Assembly: GCA_037137575.1 (NCBI GenBank)
Contig: JBAXKB010000021.1
Location: forward strand, 1 to 18,472
Origin: UBA5976 sp037137575
GTDB lineage: Bacteria; Actinomycetota; Actinomycetes; S36-B12; UBA5976
Direction: 5' to 3'
Length of the DNA: 18,472 bases
Shown here: positions 1 to 7,626 of the stretch, in pieces
How positions within the stretch are numbered: the first letter of the stretch is position 1
Layout of the letters: every line of letters begins with the position of its first letter
Made by a program: the position numbers and the translations under genes
The notes under the pieces: generated by a model
Database searches by the model: none
Told to the model about the DNA's origin: nothing
The model's input: only the letters and a program-made list of their open reading frames with translations

Positions 1-106
1 GATCTTGGCAGATGTTGTAAACAACCGCCGCCTCATCCTCACGCCAAGGCCGAAGGGTTAAATTACCAGCGCTTAGAGTTGGCAGTTCATCTGGCCAGGT
101 AATCAT
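1..106 (-). CDS. GNAT-family N-acetyltransferase, N-terminal part (runs off the left edge)
   Basis: The minus strand is open from an ATG at 106 to the window edge, giving 35 residues. An in-frame TAG lies four codons upstream of this ATG with no other start codon between, so the start is well fixed. The segment LPTLSAGNLTLRPWREDE resembles the first beta strand and turn of RimJ/RimL-type GNAT acetyltransferases, where L-x-L-R-P-W precedes an acidic D/E-rich stretch. Such enzymes transfer an acetyl group from acetyl-CoA to an amine, often a protein N-terminus. The acetyl-CoA-binding part lies outside the window, so the substrate cannot be named. The gene follows the ABC-F gene on the same strand after 66 bp. 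No strong ribosome-binding site is visible. Confidence 0.6.
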   Translation of the reverse strand, partial: MITWPDELPTLSAGNLTLRPWREDEAAVVYNICQD

Positions 107-172
107 GTAGCAATGCTAGCAATCGCGTCTGGGGAAGCTGGTGAGTTTGCGGGTCAAAATCGGAACTTACAA

Positions 173-1954
173 CTAAGAATCAATTAACTTCTCAGAGATT
201 TCGAGCCACTTATCTTCAAGCTCTGACTTCTGGGCATTTAACTCAACTAACTGCGGTGACAGTTCGGCAACTTTAACAAAGTCCGTTGCGTGTAATTCCA
301 TCTGCTCATGCATCTGCTTTATCTGAGTGTCGACTTTGCCGATTGACCGCTCTAGTTTGGCTAACTCTTTTTGCAGGTCACGAATTGTGGAGCTGCTGAG
401 TTTCTCTTTCGCAGCTGACTGATTCAACATCGATGAATCGCGATCTTGCAGCGCGCGTAATTCCAAGAACTCTTCCAAGCCACGCGGAAGATCGCGTAAT
501 CCCCCATCGCCCATAACCGCCACAAAAGTGTCACAAACTCGCTCTAGGAAATACCGATCGTGCGAAACCACTAAAAGCGTGCCCGAGAAACTGTCTAACA
601 AATCTTCAAGACTCGCAAGTGTTTCAACATCAAAATCGTTAGTTGGCTCATCGAGAATCAACACATTCGGACCACCCATTAGCAAACGAGTCAGTTGAAG
701 TCGACGGCGCTCGCCACCAGATAAATCCCCCACTGGCGTCCACTGCGCTTCATTTGTGAAACCAAGACGCTCACAAAGCGATGACGCACTTAATTCTTTA
801 CCCTTGCCGATTTCAACGCGAGCAGCGACTTGCTCAACTGCCTCAAGAACCCGCCATTTGGGATTCAGTTCTTCAAGATGCTGTGACAAGAACGCCGGTT
901 TCACTGTTACTCCAGTTACTAACTTGCCTTGCGTAAGTTCAAGCTGACTGGTCAAAACTCTTAGCAAAGTTGTTTTGCCAGCGCCATTAACACCGGCAAT
1001 CCCGATGCGATCGCCAGGACCAACGTTCCAATCCAGATGCTCGAACAGATTGCGCTCACCAAGAGTTACCCGAGCGTTGTGCAGTTCGTATACAGTGCGA
1101 CCCAGCCGAGCATTAGCAAAACCGAGCAACTCAACATTGTTTCGCGGTGGCGGCTCGTTCGTAATCAGTTCATTGGCCGCGTCAATGCGAAACTTCGGCT
1201 TGGTAGTGCGCGCTGGTGCGCCGCGGCGTAACCAAGCAAGTTCCTTTTTAATTAAGTTGTTGCGCTTTTGATCTTCAACTGATGATTGGCGCATACGTTC
1301 TGCTTTGGCCAAAACGAATGCCGAGTATCCGCCGTCGTACTCTTCAACCTTGCCATCCACAACTTCCCAAGTACGATCACTAACTTCATCTAGGAACCAG
1401 CGATCGTGGGTAACAACTGCAAGAGCTAAATTACGCCGAGACTTTAAATGCTCCGCCAACCAAGCAACAGCTTCAACATCCAAATGATTGGTGGGCTCAT
1501 CAAGAAGCAGAACGTCAAGATCGCTAATCAACAAAGTTGCCAACGCAACTCGGCGGCGTTCACCACCGGAAAGTGGACCCATAGTTCGAGTGAGAATCTG
1601 TTCGCCAAAACCGCCGAATAGGCCCGTTAGAACATCGCGCACTAACGCACTTGTTGCCCATTCGTGGTCCGATTGAGTGCCTAAAACAATATCGCGCACT
1701 GTCGCATTTGGATCAGCACTGTCTACTTGGTTCAGTGTGCCCACAAGGATGCTGTTCGCCCGTGAAACTCGACCACTATTGGGAGTTTCATCGCCAGCCA
1801 TAACTTTGAGAAGTGTCGATTTGCCGCCACCATTGCGACCAACGATGCCGATTCGTGAGAATTCGGCAAGCCCTAGCGAAACCTCGGCTAGGACAGCGCC
1901 TTTTCCGTAATCAAGGGAGACGTTTTCGATGTTAATTAAGTTGCGGGGCGCCAC
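173..1954 (-). CDS. ABC-F family ATPase (Uup-like)
   Basis: A 593-residue soluble protein with two fused ATP-binding cassettes and no membrane segments, the layout of ABC-F ATPases, which act on ribosomes rather than in transport. Cassette 1 has Walker A GRNGGGKST (39-47), signature LSGGERRR (128-135) and Walker B LLLDEPTNHLD (from 149). Cassette 2 has GVNGAGKTT (321-329), LSGGERRR (411-418) and LILDEPTND (432-440). The linker around 215-260 is charged and contains ELAWLRRGAPARTTKPKF, as in Uup. The last ~75 residues (519-593) are a charged coiled coil, also Uup-like; Uup has been linked to ribosome function and to branched DNA intermediates. The start is GTG; AAAGG eight bases upstream supports it. 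Family assignment is firm; the exact subgroup and any antibiotic-resistance role are not shown by the sequence. Confidence 0.93.
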   Translation of the reverse strand: MAPRNLINIENVSLDYGKGAVLAEVSLGLAEFSRIGIVGRNGGGKSTLLKVMAGDETPNSGRVSRANSILVGTLNQVDSADPNATVRDIVLGTQSDHEWATSALVRDVLTGLFGGFGEQILTRTMGPLSGGERRRVALATLLISDLDVLLLDEPTNHLDVEAVAWLAEHLKSRRNLALAVVTHDRWFLDEVSDRTWEVVDGKVEEYDGGYSAFVLAKAERMRQSSVEDQKRNNLIKKELAWLRRGAPARTTKPKFRIDAANELITNEPPPRNNVELLGFANARLGRTVYELHNARVTLGERNLFEHLDWNVGPGDRIGIAGVNGAGKTTLLRVLTSQLELTQGKLVTGVTVKPAFLSQHLEELNPKWRVLEAVEQVAARVEIGKGKELSASSLCERLGFTNEAQWTPVGDLSGGERRRLQLTRLLMGGPNVLILDEPTNDFDVETLASLEDLLDSFSGTLLVVSHDRYFLERVCDTFVAVMGDGGLRDLPRGLEEFLELRALQDRDSSMLNQSAAKEKLSSSTIRDLQKELAKLERSIGKVDTQIKQMHEQMELHATDFVKVAELSPQLVELNAQKSELEDKWLEISEKLIDS

Positions 1955-2009
1955 GGCTAAAGCCTTTCGTTAACCCCATTCTGCCGTATAAATGAGCGAG
2001 CGAAATTCC

Positions 2010-2039
2010 AGCAGGACTCGATAAAGGATTAATCCTGCT
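2010..2039 (-). other. Inverted repeat at the end of the DUF4287 gene, possible weak terminator
   Basis: AGCAGGA (2010-2016) is complementary to TCCTGCT (2033-2039), with a 16-base loop that overlaps the perfect palindrome GGATTAATCC (2026-2035). It overlaps the stop codon of the DUF4287 gene. On the minus strand it is followed by GGAATTTCG, a poor U-tract, so termination before the ABC-F gene is possible but not convincing. Confidence 0.3.
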
Positions 2040-2256
2040 ACGCCCTGAAATAGGCCACGAGAGCATTGGCGTGACCATGTCCCATTTCGTGTTCGTCTTT
2101 CAAGAAGGCCACCATTTCCATGTGCTTCTCAATCTTGCATTTTTTAAGAATTTTCATCCACTCATCAATTTTCTTGCCGTATTTCTTTTCAATTGATGGG
2201 AAGTAGGACGCAGGTCCCTTAACTTTTTCAGGTTCATTTTTAGCAGTTGGTGACAT
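2038..2256 (-). CDS. DUF4287 domain small protein
   Basis: A 72-residue, lysine-rich protein. The C-terminal half reads MEMVAFLKDEHEMGHGHAN followed by ALVAYFRA, the hallmark of DUF4287 (a K-x-E-H-x-x-G-H-G-H-A-N-A-L-V core). In this family it is preceded by a helix with the pattern GKKIDEWMKIL, also present here at 27-37. Function is unknown for the family; the many His and charged residues have been taken as hints of nucleic-acid or metal binding, but nothing here proves it. The ATG at 2256 has AAGGA about nine bases upstream. It follows gpsA by 23 bp on the same strand, so it may be co-transcribed with plsC-gpsA. Confidence 0.85.
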   Translation of the reverse strand: MSPTAKNEPEKVKGPASYFPSIEKKYGKKIDEWMKILKKCKIEKHMEMVAFLKDEHEMGHGHANALVAYFRA

Positions 2257-2279
2257 TTGAAAATATCCTTATGTGTTCA

Positions 2280-3293
2280 CTATTCGTGTTCGCGAAGGCC
2301 GGTTTCGGCTCGCGTGGAACGCGCCATAAATGCTTGCATTACGTCATAGGGGCTCTTGCCATGATGAATAACATTGACTACTTGCTCGGTAATCGGCATT
2401 TCTACCGAATATTTGCGGGCAAGTTCTAGAAGCGGAGCACAACTCTTAACGCCTTCAGAGGTGGTCTTGGTCGCCGTTTCAGCCTGCTCAATCGTCATTC
2501 CTTCGCCGAGATACACGCCGATAGTTCGGTTGCGTGAAAGTGGCGACTGGCAAGTAGCAATTAAGTCGCCCACGCCAGAAAGTCCGGAGAAAGTGTACGG
2601 GTGAGCGCCAAGAGCCACACCAAGTCTGGAGAGTTCAGCTAGGCCACGAGTCATGATGGCTGCTTGTGAGTTCTCGCCATATCCCAAACCAACAGCCATA
2701 CCGTTGGCTAGCGCAATCACGTTCTTAAGTGCGCCAGCAAGTTCAACACCAAGTACATCGGTTGTGTAATACGGGCGGAAGTATTCGGTAGTGCAAGCAT
2801 CTTGAACTTTGCGCGCCGAATCTTCATTAATGCAGGCAACCGTGGTGGCTGCTGGTTCGCGCGCCGCAATTTCATGGGCCAAGTTTGGTCCGGAAACCAC
2901 AGCAATTCGCTGCGGCGCGATGCCAGCAGCATCAGAGACAACTTCACTCATACGCATTGAAGTGCCCAACTCAATACCTTTGATAAGCGAAACGACAACA
3001 GCGTCTGCTGGGATCTCGCCACCCCACTCGCCTAGATTGCTGCGCAAAGTCTGTGACGGTAAAGCCAATACAACTAGTTCCGCATTTGCTAGTGCTTCTG
3101 AGGCAGTCGTGGTTGCACAAATGTTTGCGGGTAAAACCAAACCTGGATGATATGCGCTGTTGGAGCGACTCTCGTTTACCTCAGCAACAATTTCTTCAGA
3201 CCGCGTCCACAGCACAACGTCACAACCTGCATCTGCCAAGATCATTGAGAACACTGTTCCCCATGAGCCTGCGCCCATTACTGCAACCTGCAT
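2280..3293 (-). CDS. gpsA: Glycerol-3-phosphate dehydrogenase [NAD(P)+]
   Basis: GpsA reduces dihydroxyacetone phosphate to sn-glycerol-3-phosphate, the backbone precursor of membrane phospholipids, in the cytosol. The 337-residue length is normal. The N-terminal Rossmann motif is VMGAGSWGT (5-13). The SLIKGIE segment carries conserved Lys105. LAGALKN at 185-191 carries the catalytic Lys190, and the family block GENSQAAIMTRGLAELSRLG is followed by FSGLSGVGDLIATC. The ATG directly follows the TAA of plsC (TAAATG, no gap), which points to translational coupling of two enzymes of the same pathway. The same gene lies near hupB-leuDC in mycobacteria, so the location is ancestral rather than acquired. 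Confidence 0.97.
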   Translation of the reverse strand: MQVAVMGAGSWGTVFSMILADAGCDVVLWTRSEEIVAEVNESRSNSAYHPGLVLPANICATTTASEALANAELVVLALPSQTLRSNLGEWGGEIPADAVVVSLIKGIELGTSMRMSEVVSDAAGIAPQRIAVVSGPNLAHEIAAREPAATTVACINEDSARKVQDACTTEYFRPYYTTDVLGVELAGALKNVIALANGMAVGLGYGENSQAAIMTRGLAELSRLGVALGAHPYTFSGLSGVGDLIATCQSPLSRNRTIGVYLGEGMTIEQAETATKTTSEGVKSCAPLLELARKYSVEMPITEQVVNVIHHGKSPYDVMQAFMARSTRAETGLREHE

Positions 3294-4049
3294 TTATGCG
3301 TCGTCCTTAGGTTCTGATGTTTTCTTGTTCAAGGGTACGCGTCGGTCAAACACAGTTGTGGGAGGCTGCTCACCGCGGATTTCTGCAAGCAATTCAGTAA
3401 TCGCCGCCATGATTCGCTTCGTAGCATCGCGAAGCATTTCTGCGCTAACGGGCTGATCACGAAAATCATCTAAGTTGACCGGTGGGCCAGCCAAAATATG
3501 CATAGTTTTGCGCGGGAAAAATTTCGGGATTTTTCCACCAAATGGTGAGAGCACTTCTTGAGGTCCCCACTGCGCAGCGGGTATCACTGGCGCGCCAGTT
3601 GCCAATGCGATTCGGGCCACACCATTTTTGGCCGCCATTGGCCACAAGTCTGGATCGCGTGTGAGTGTGCCCTCAGGATAGATCACAATGCATTCACCGC
3701 TGTTTACCGCAGCAACTGCTGATTGAAGTGAGGATGCGGCATCAGCCGAGCCACGATGCACTGGGATTTGCCCAGCACTTTTAAGCATCTTGCCAATAAC
3801 TGGGATTCTAAAAATTTCGGCTTTAGCCAGAAAGCGAACTGGGCGGCCTTGATCATTACAGAAATGCGCCGCCGATAGTGGATCAAACCAAGACATGTGA
3901 TTCATAGCCAAAATCACGCCACCTGGCTGTTGTAGGTTTTCGCCACCACGCCAATCTCGTTTTGTCAGCACCTGAAGTGGTGGACGAAGTAGCGCCTTAA
4001 CTACGCGATACCAAGCGCCTGGCTTAGTCTGTGGCTTAAGTTGACCCAT
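3294..4049 (-). CDS. plsC: 1-acyl-sn-glycerol-3-phosphate acyltransferase (PlsC-like)
   Basis: A 251-residue lysophospholipid acyltransferase (LPLAT/PlsC fold), expected to acylate lysophosphatidate to phosphatidate at the membrane. Motif I is NHMSWFDP, with the catalytic pair His51 and Asp56 (H-x4-D). Motif III is YPEGTLT (124-130), which binds the phosphate of the acceptor. A proline-rich block (GAPVIPAAQWGP) matches the usual motif IV region. There is no clear N-terminal transmembrane helix, so membrane attachment would be peripheral. The gene abuts gpsA, which supplies the pathway's first intermediate. The ATG at 4049 has only a weak A-rich Shine-Dalgarno region. Actinobacteria have several PlsC paralogues; acting on another acyl acceptor is the main alternative. 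Confidence 0.9.
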   Translation of the reverse strand: MGQLKPQTKPGAWYRVVKALLRPPLQVLTKRDWRGGENLQQPGGVILAMNHMSWFDPLSAAHFCNDQGRPVRFLAKAEIFRIPVIGKMLKSAGQIPVHRGSADAASSLQSAVAAVNSGECIVIYPEGTLTRDPDLWPMAAKNGVARIALATGAPVIPAAQWGPQEVLSPFGGKIPKFFPRKTMHILAGPPVNLDDFRDQPVSAEMLRDATKRIMAAITELLAEIRGEQPPTTVFDRRVPLNKKTSEPKDDA

Positions 4050-4074
4050 AATGAAATCTTTGCATACCTAAAGC

Positions 4075-4110
4075 AATCGGGCCCGCAGGGTCACCCCCAC
4101 GAGCCCGATT
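4075..4110 (-). terminator. Probable terminator downstream of the HU gene
   Basis: AATCGGGC (4075-4082) and GCCCGATT (4103-4110) form a perfect 8-bp inverted repeat. The intervening bases can add a small inner GGG/CCC pairing. It begins 12 bases past the HU stop codon and ends 26 bases before the plsC start. On the minus strand the tail after the stem is GCTTTAGG, so the U-tract is short and termination may be partial. Confidence 0.55.
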
Positions 4111-4121
4111 AACAGGTAGCT

Positions 4122-4400
4122 TTACTTACCTGAAACCTTCTTCTTGAATTCTGCGCCTGCGCGGAACTTAGGCACTGATGTTGCTGCAATCTGAACTGTT
4201 GCACCAGTCTGAGGATTGCGGCCAGTGCGAGCTGCGCGGTCTGACTTCTCGAAGATGCCGAAGCCAGTTAGTGACACTTTGTCACCCTTAGCAACTGCTG
4301 CGCTGATGCTACCGATTACAGCGTCAACTGCTGCGGTAGCTTCTTTCTTGCTGATTTCAGCTGCTGCTGCAACTGCATCAATAAGTTCTGCCTTGTTCAC
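4122..4400 (-). CDS. hup: Nucleoid-associated DNA-binding protein HU, short form
   Basis: A 92-residue HU/IHF-family protein that bends and compacts DNA as a dimer. The N-terminal helices (MNKAELIDAVAAAAEISKKEA) are followed by the HU signature GFGIFEKSDRAARTGRNPQTG (46-66), which forms the DNA-gripping arm with its conserved Arg and Pro, and a short basic end (FRAGAEFKKKVSGK). The start is GTG at 4400, fixed by GGAGG six bases upstream, the best ribosome-binding site in this half of the window. Mycobacterial and streptomycete homologues at the corresponding locus carry a long Lys/Ala/Pro-rich tail; this one stops at the core. It is transcribed alone, with a terminator-like hairpin behind it. 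Confidence 0.95.
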   Translation of the reverse strand: MNKAELIDAVAAAAEISKKEATAAVDAVIGSISAAVAKGDKVSLTGFGIFEKSDRAARTGRNPQTGATVQIAATSVPKFRAGAEFKKKVSGK

Positions 4401-4448
4401 GTGGAACCTCCATTGTTACCCGAGGCCAAGGCCCCGATTTGCTGGGTT

Positions 4449-4507
4449 CATCATCAACGGGAGTCAATGATGTCTTGCGGTTGAACCGGACTTCCCCGCC
4501 CGGTTCA
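4449..4507 (-). promoter_or_regulatory. Hairpins in the 5' region of the HU gene
   Basis: Two inverted repeats lie 50-110 bases upstream of the HU start. TGAACCGG (4482-4489) pairs with CCGGTTCA (4500-4507) across a 10-base loop. CATCAT (4449-4454) pairs with ATGATG (4467-4472). The sequence GGTTCATCA also recurs as a direct repeat near both. They could be mRNA structures or protein sites controlling HU. I find no convincing -10/-35 pair nearby, so the transcript start is unknown and the role is inferred only from position. Confidence 0.3.
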
Positions 4508-4577
4508 TCACCGACTTTACGCACCAAACACTAGGGTTCTAGCGACAACACGCCGTAAAAACCCAGAAAAATAGGCA

Positions 4578-4643
4578 ATTTTGGGCATTTTTGGCATTTT
4601 TGCCCGATTTTGGGCAGTTAGTCAACAATTTTGTGCCCAAATC
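4578..4643. repeat. AT-rich cluster of short repeats between pfkB and hup
   Basis: ATTTTGGGCA occurs twice exactly (4578-4587 and 4607-4616), with related units TTTTTGGCA (4588-4596), TTTTTGCCC (4597-4605) and TTTTGTGCCC (from 4629). TTTGGGCA (4609-4616) pairs with TGCCCAAA (4634-4641) as an 8-bp hairpin that extends by GAT/ATC across one bulged base. The block starts about 20 bases beyond the kinase stop codon, where a terminator is expected, but no U-tract follows the stem on the minus strand. It could be a transcription end without a U-tract, a curved-DNA element upstream of HU, or a protein-binding array. Confidence 0.45.
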
Positions 4644-4664
4644 GGCGCCTAAGCAATGGGCCAA

Positions 4665-5597
4665 TTACGCGCGAAAGTGAGCCAATTCGTCCTGGGTTGG
4701 CGGATTACATCCGGTTTTGCTGCAATTGTAGGCTGCTGCGAAAACAGCCTCGCGGGTAACTGAATAAACCAACATTGGATCAAAGCGAAGGTCGGGCGCA
4801 AGCTCGAGTAATCCTGCCGTTAACCAACCAAAAAATGTATCGCCCGCGCCAACTGTGTCTGCTACCTGAATCGAGGGCGGCTCAACCGTGAATAACTGCG
4901 CACCACGAGCAAACATAGTCACCCCACTTGCGCCTTGAGTCAAAGCAACTAGCTCGGGTCCTTGTGTGCTGATCTGCGTGGCTGCATCAATTGGGTCCTG
5001 ATTTGGCGTCCACCAAAGTAAATCCTCATCGGATACCTTCACTACGGTAGCTAGTTCAAGCCAGCGCTGATAAGCACTGCGCACTTGCTGTTCATCAAGG
5101 TCAGCAAATGATCCTGGTCTGGCATTTATGTCGTAGAAAACTGGCAGACCAGTTTCCTTTTGAATTTTCACCCAGTTGAACAAGGCATCAACGCCTGGCG
5201 GGAAAACACTCGCCATAGAACCAATCAATATGCCGTTGCATTCAGGCGGAAGGGCTTTAGCAATTTCGGTTTCTGTCCATTGCCAATCGGCACAATTGAG
5301 CAACTCGCCATAGTTGTAAGTGGGATGTCCAGTTTCGTCTTTGGTAATCGTGATAACCAATGCTGGTTCTTGGGCATCAATGCTGTTTGCAACATTAATT
5401 CCGTGTTCGGTTATGAAGCGTTTCAGGAATTGCCCATTTTCATCGAGTGAATAACGAGCTCGTAAATCTACACTTGCGCCAAATCTTGCCAGGGCAAGCG
5501 CTTCGTTGGCCGCGCAACCACCAGGGACTTTTTCCACCAAGCCATTAGTGACTACGCAATCTAAAACGACTTCGCCAATAACGGTTACCGAGACCAT
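4665..5597 (-). CDS. PfkB-family carbohydrate kinase
   Basis: A 310-residue ribokinase/fructokinase-fold enzyme that would phosphorylate a sugar or nucleoside with ATP in the cytosol. Signature 1 is the glycine pair in KVPGGCAANEALALARFG (23-40). Signature 2 is DTVGAGDTFFG (247-257), with catalytic base Asp253 and the anion hole GAGD. The sequence looks fructokinase-like overall, but the substrate cannot be read from motifs. It starts 8 bases after leuD, without a good Shine-Dalgarno of its own, so it is likely read as the last gene of the leuCD transcript. It has no obvious role in leucine synthesis and is probably an inserted passenger, since it is absent from the mycobacterial version of this locus as I recall it. 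Confidence 0.88.
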   Translation of the reverse strand: MVSVTVIGEVVLDCVVTNGLVEKVPGGCAANEALALARFGASVDLRARYSLDENGQFLKRFITEHGINVANSIDAQEPALVITITKDETGHPTYNYGELLNCADWQWTETEIAKALPPECNGILIGSMASVFPPGVDALFNWVKIQKETGLPVFYDINARPGSFADLDEQQVRSAYQRWLELATVVKVSDEDLLWWTPNQDPIDAATQISTQGPELVALTQGASGVTMFARGAQLFTVEPPSIQVADTVGAGDTFFGWLTAGLLELAPDLRFDPMLVYSVTREAVFAAAYNCSKTGCNPPTQDELAHFRA

Positions 5598-5605
5598 AAC
5601 GGCAA

Positions 5606-6196
5606 TTAAGCGGTGGTCACCGGTTTGAATGTTGGACGCTTGGTCTCAAACTCTTTGATTACATCAACATGGCGCATAGTCAAACCGATATCATCCAAAC
5701 CTTCAAGCAGGCGCCAGCGTACATAACTATCAACTTCGAACTTGGCAGTAATGTCGCCAGCAACAACCTGTGATTTTTCCAAATCAACGGTTACCTGAGT
5801 CTGTGGATTTGCTTCAACAAGTGCCCAAAGCTTTTCAACTACTTCTTGGTCAACAACCGCAGTTAATAAGCCTTGCTTACCTGAGTTACCGCGGAAAATA
5901 TCGGCAAATCGTGAGGAGATAACAACTTTAAATCCGTAATCCATCAAAGCCCAAACCGCATGTTCGCGACTTGAACCGGTGCCGAAATCTGGACCAGCAA
6001 TGAGAACAGTGGCATTGGCGTATGCAGGTTGATTCAAAATGAATGACGGATCTTTACGCCACGCTGCAAACAGGCCATCTTCAAAGCCATGACGGGTAAT
6101 GCGCTTTAGGTATTCCGCAGGAATGATCTGATCGGTGTCAACGTTACTTGCCCGAAGTGGCGCTGCGCTTCCAGTATGAACTGTGAACTTATCCAT
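5606..6196 (-). CDS. leuD: 3-isopropylmalate dehydratase small subunit
   Basis: LeuD pairs with LeuC to isomerise 2-isopropylmalate to 3-isopropylmalate through a dehydration-rehydration step. The same complex converts (R)-citramalate to erythro-3-methylmalate on the citramalate route to isoleucine. The length (196 residues) is normal for LeuD. Visible family motifs are SNVDTDQIIPAEYLK (17-31) and the substrate-contacting loop FGTGSSREHA (71-80), followed by ADIFRGNSGKQGLL. It starts 3 bases after the leuC stop codon, typical of a coupled subunit pair. The ATG at 6196 has only a distant AAGG upstream, so translation probably depends on the leuC ribosomes. Confidence 0.97.
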   Translation of the reverse strand: MDKFTVHTGSAAPLRASNVDTDQIIPAEYLKRITRHGFEDGLFAAWRKDPSFILNQPAYANATVLIAGPDFGTGSSREHAVWALMDYGFKVVISSRFADIFRGNSGKQGLLTAVVDQEVVEKLWALVEANPQTQVTVDLEKSQVVAGDITAKFEVDSYVRWRLLEGLDDIGLTMRHVDVIKEFETKRPTFKPVTTA

Positions 6197-6199
6197 TGC

Positions 6200-7612
6200 T
6201 TAACCAACCTTTTCTTCGAGGTCTGCCGGTGAAGATAATGTGCCGCGAAGCGCAGTCGCTGCAGCGACCTGTGGTGAAACAAGGTGGGTCCGTCCGCCAG
6301 GGCCTTGGCGACCTTCAAAGTTACGGTTCGAAGTTGAAGCACTGCGTTCGCCTGGTACAAGTTTGTCTGGGTTCATACCCAAGCACATTGAACATCCAGC
6401 TTCACGCCATTCGGCGCCAGCATCGATAAAGACTTGGTCTAGACCTTCGGCCATTGCTTCTAGGCGAACTTTCACAGAACCAGGCACGATCATCATGCGC
6501 AATCCATCAGCGATTTTGTGACCTTTAATAATCGCTGCTGCTGCGCGTAAATCTTCAATTCGACCGTTTGTGCAAGATCCAAGGAACACAGTATCTACTT
6601 TGATGTCTTTGATTGGCGTGCCAGCAATCAGCCCCATGTAAGCAAGAGCTTTCGTAGCAGCTGCTTTTTCAGATTCGTTATCAAAATCATCTGGAGATGG
6701 CACAACGCTTGCTAATGGCACTCCCTGACCTGGATTAGTTCCCCAAGTTACAAATGGACTCAATGTTGTGGCATCGATAATTACTTCAGCGTCGTAGCGA
6801 GCATCGGCATCCGATGGCAACGTACTCCAGTATTCAACAGCAGCATCCCAATCGCCGCCCTTAGGTGCATGCTCACGGCCGTTGATGTATTCAAAAGTTG
6901 TTTCATCAGGTGCGATCATGCCAGCACGCGCGCCAGCTTCAATACTCATGTTGCAGATAGTCATGCGAGCTTCCATCGAAAGCGCTTTTATTGCATCGCC
7001 ACGGTATTCAAGAACGTAACCTTGTCCGCCGCCGGTGCCAATTTTGGCGATGATGGTCAGGATTAAATCTTTAGCAGTCACATCTGCAGGCAATGCGCCA
7101 TTAATTGTGATGGCCATTGTTTTGAATGGCTTAAGCGGAAGCGTTTGTGTTGCAAGAACATGTTCAACTTCACTGGTACCAATACCGAAAGCAAGTGCGC
7201 CAAATGCGCCGTGTGTTGAGGTATGTGAATCGCCACAAACAACGGTCATGCCAGGTTGGGTTAAACCTAGCTGCGGGCCAACTACGTGCACAATGCCCTG
7301 TTCGGCGTTACCAAGCGAAAAGATTGGAACACCAAATTCAGCGCAGTTATTGCGAAGAGCATCAACCTGTGCCCGGCTGATTGGATCAGCGATGGGCTTG
7401 AGGATGTCCATAGTTGGCACATTGTGATCTTCAGTGGCCAAGGTTAGGTCGGTGCGATGCACTGGACGTCCGACAGCACGAAGACCATCGAAAGCTTGTG
7501 GACTCGTTACTTCATGTACCAAGTGCAGGTCAATGAAGAGTAAGTCAGGCTCGCCATCGGCGCGACGGACTACGTGATCTTCCCAGACTTTTTCGGCAAG
7601 TGTGCGGCCCAA
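6200..7612 (-). CDS. leuC: 3-isopropylmalate dehydratase large subunit
   Basis: LeuC is the [4Fe-4S] catalytic subunit of isopropylmalate isomerase, an aconitase-family enzyme. Numbering from the ATG at 7618 (472 residues), the cluster cysteines are Cys349 in GSCTNGR and Cys409 and Cys412 in CSMCLGMNPD. CGDSHTSTHGAFGA (128-141) is the usual aconitase-type block. I place the start at the TTG at 7612: AGGAG (7620-7624) is only one base from the ATG but seven bases from the TTG, and the resulting N-terminus MGRTLAEKVWEDHVV matches the form I know from Streptomyces LeuC. The gene follows tRNA-Glu by about 50 bases and heads the leuC-leuD-pfkB group. With CimA and LeuA nearby, the complex serves both isoleucine and leucine synthesis. 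Confidence 0.97.
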   Translation of the reverse strand: MGRTLAEKVWEDHVVRRADGEPDLLFIDLHLVHEVTSPQAFDGLRAVGRPVHRTDLTLATEDHNVPTMDILKPIADPISRAQVDALRNNCAEFGVPIFSLGNAEQGIVHVVGPQLGLTQPGMTVVCGDSHTSTHGAFGALAFGIGTSEVEHVLATQTLPLKPFKTMAITINGALPADVTAKDLILTIIAKIGTGGGQGYVLEYRGDAIKALSMEARMTICNMSIEAGARAGMIAPDETTFEYINGREHAPKGGDWDAAVEYWSTLPSDADARYDAEVIIDATTLSPFVTWGTNPGQGVPLASVVPSPDDFDNESEKAAATKALAYMGLIAGTPIKDIKVDTVFLGSCTNGRIEDLRAAAAIIKGHKIADGLRMMIVPGSVKVRLEAMAEGLDQVFIDAGAEWREAGCSMCLGMNPDKLVPGERSASTSNRNFEGRQGPGGRTHLVSPQVAAATALRGTLSSPADLEEKVG

Positions 7613-7619
7613 CGTCATA

Positions 7620-7624
7620 CTCCT
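7620..7624 (-). promoter_or_regulatory. Ribosome-binding site that decides the leuC start
   Basis: AAAGGAGT lies just before leuC on the minus strand. Its AGGAG core leaves one base before ATG at 7618, too close for normal initiation, but seven bases before the in-frame TTG at 7612. This favours the TTG start. Confidence 0.6.
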
Positions 7625-7626
7625 TT

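Noticed and set aside
975..1271. 98-residue plus-strand open frame
   Set aside because: Antisense to the second Walker A and linker region of the ABC-F gene; no start signal.
4578..4643. CRISPR-like array
   Set aside because: Repeat units are only 9-12 bases and nearly adjacent, with no uniform spacers and no cas genes.
7035..7427. 130-residue plus-strand open frame
   Set aside because: Antisense to the conserved core of leuC and without family resemblance.
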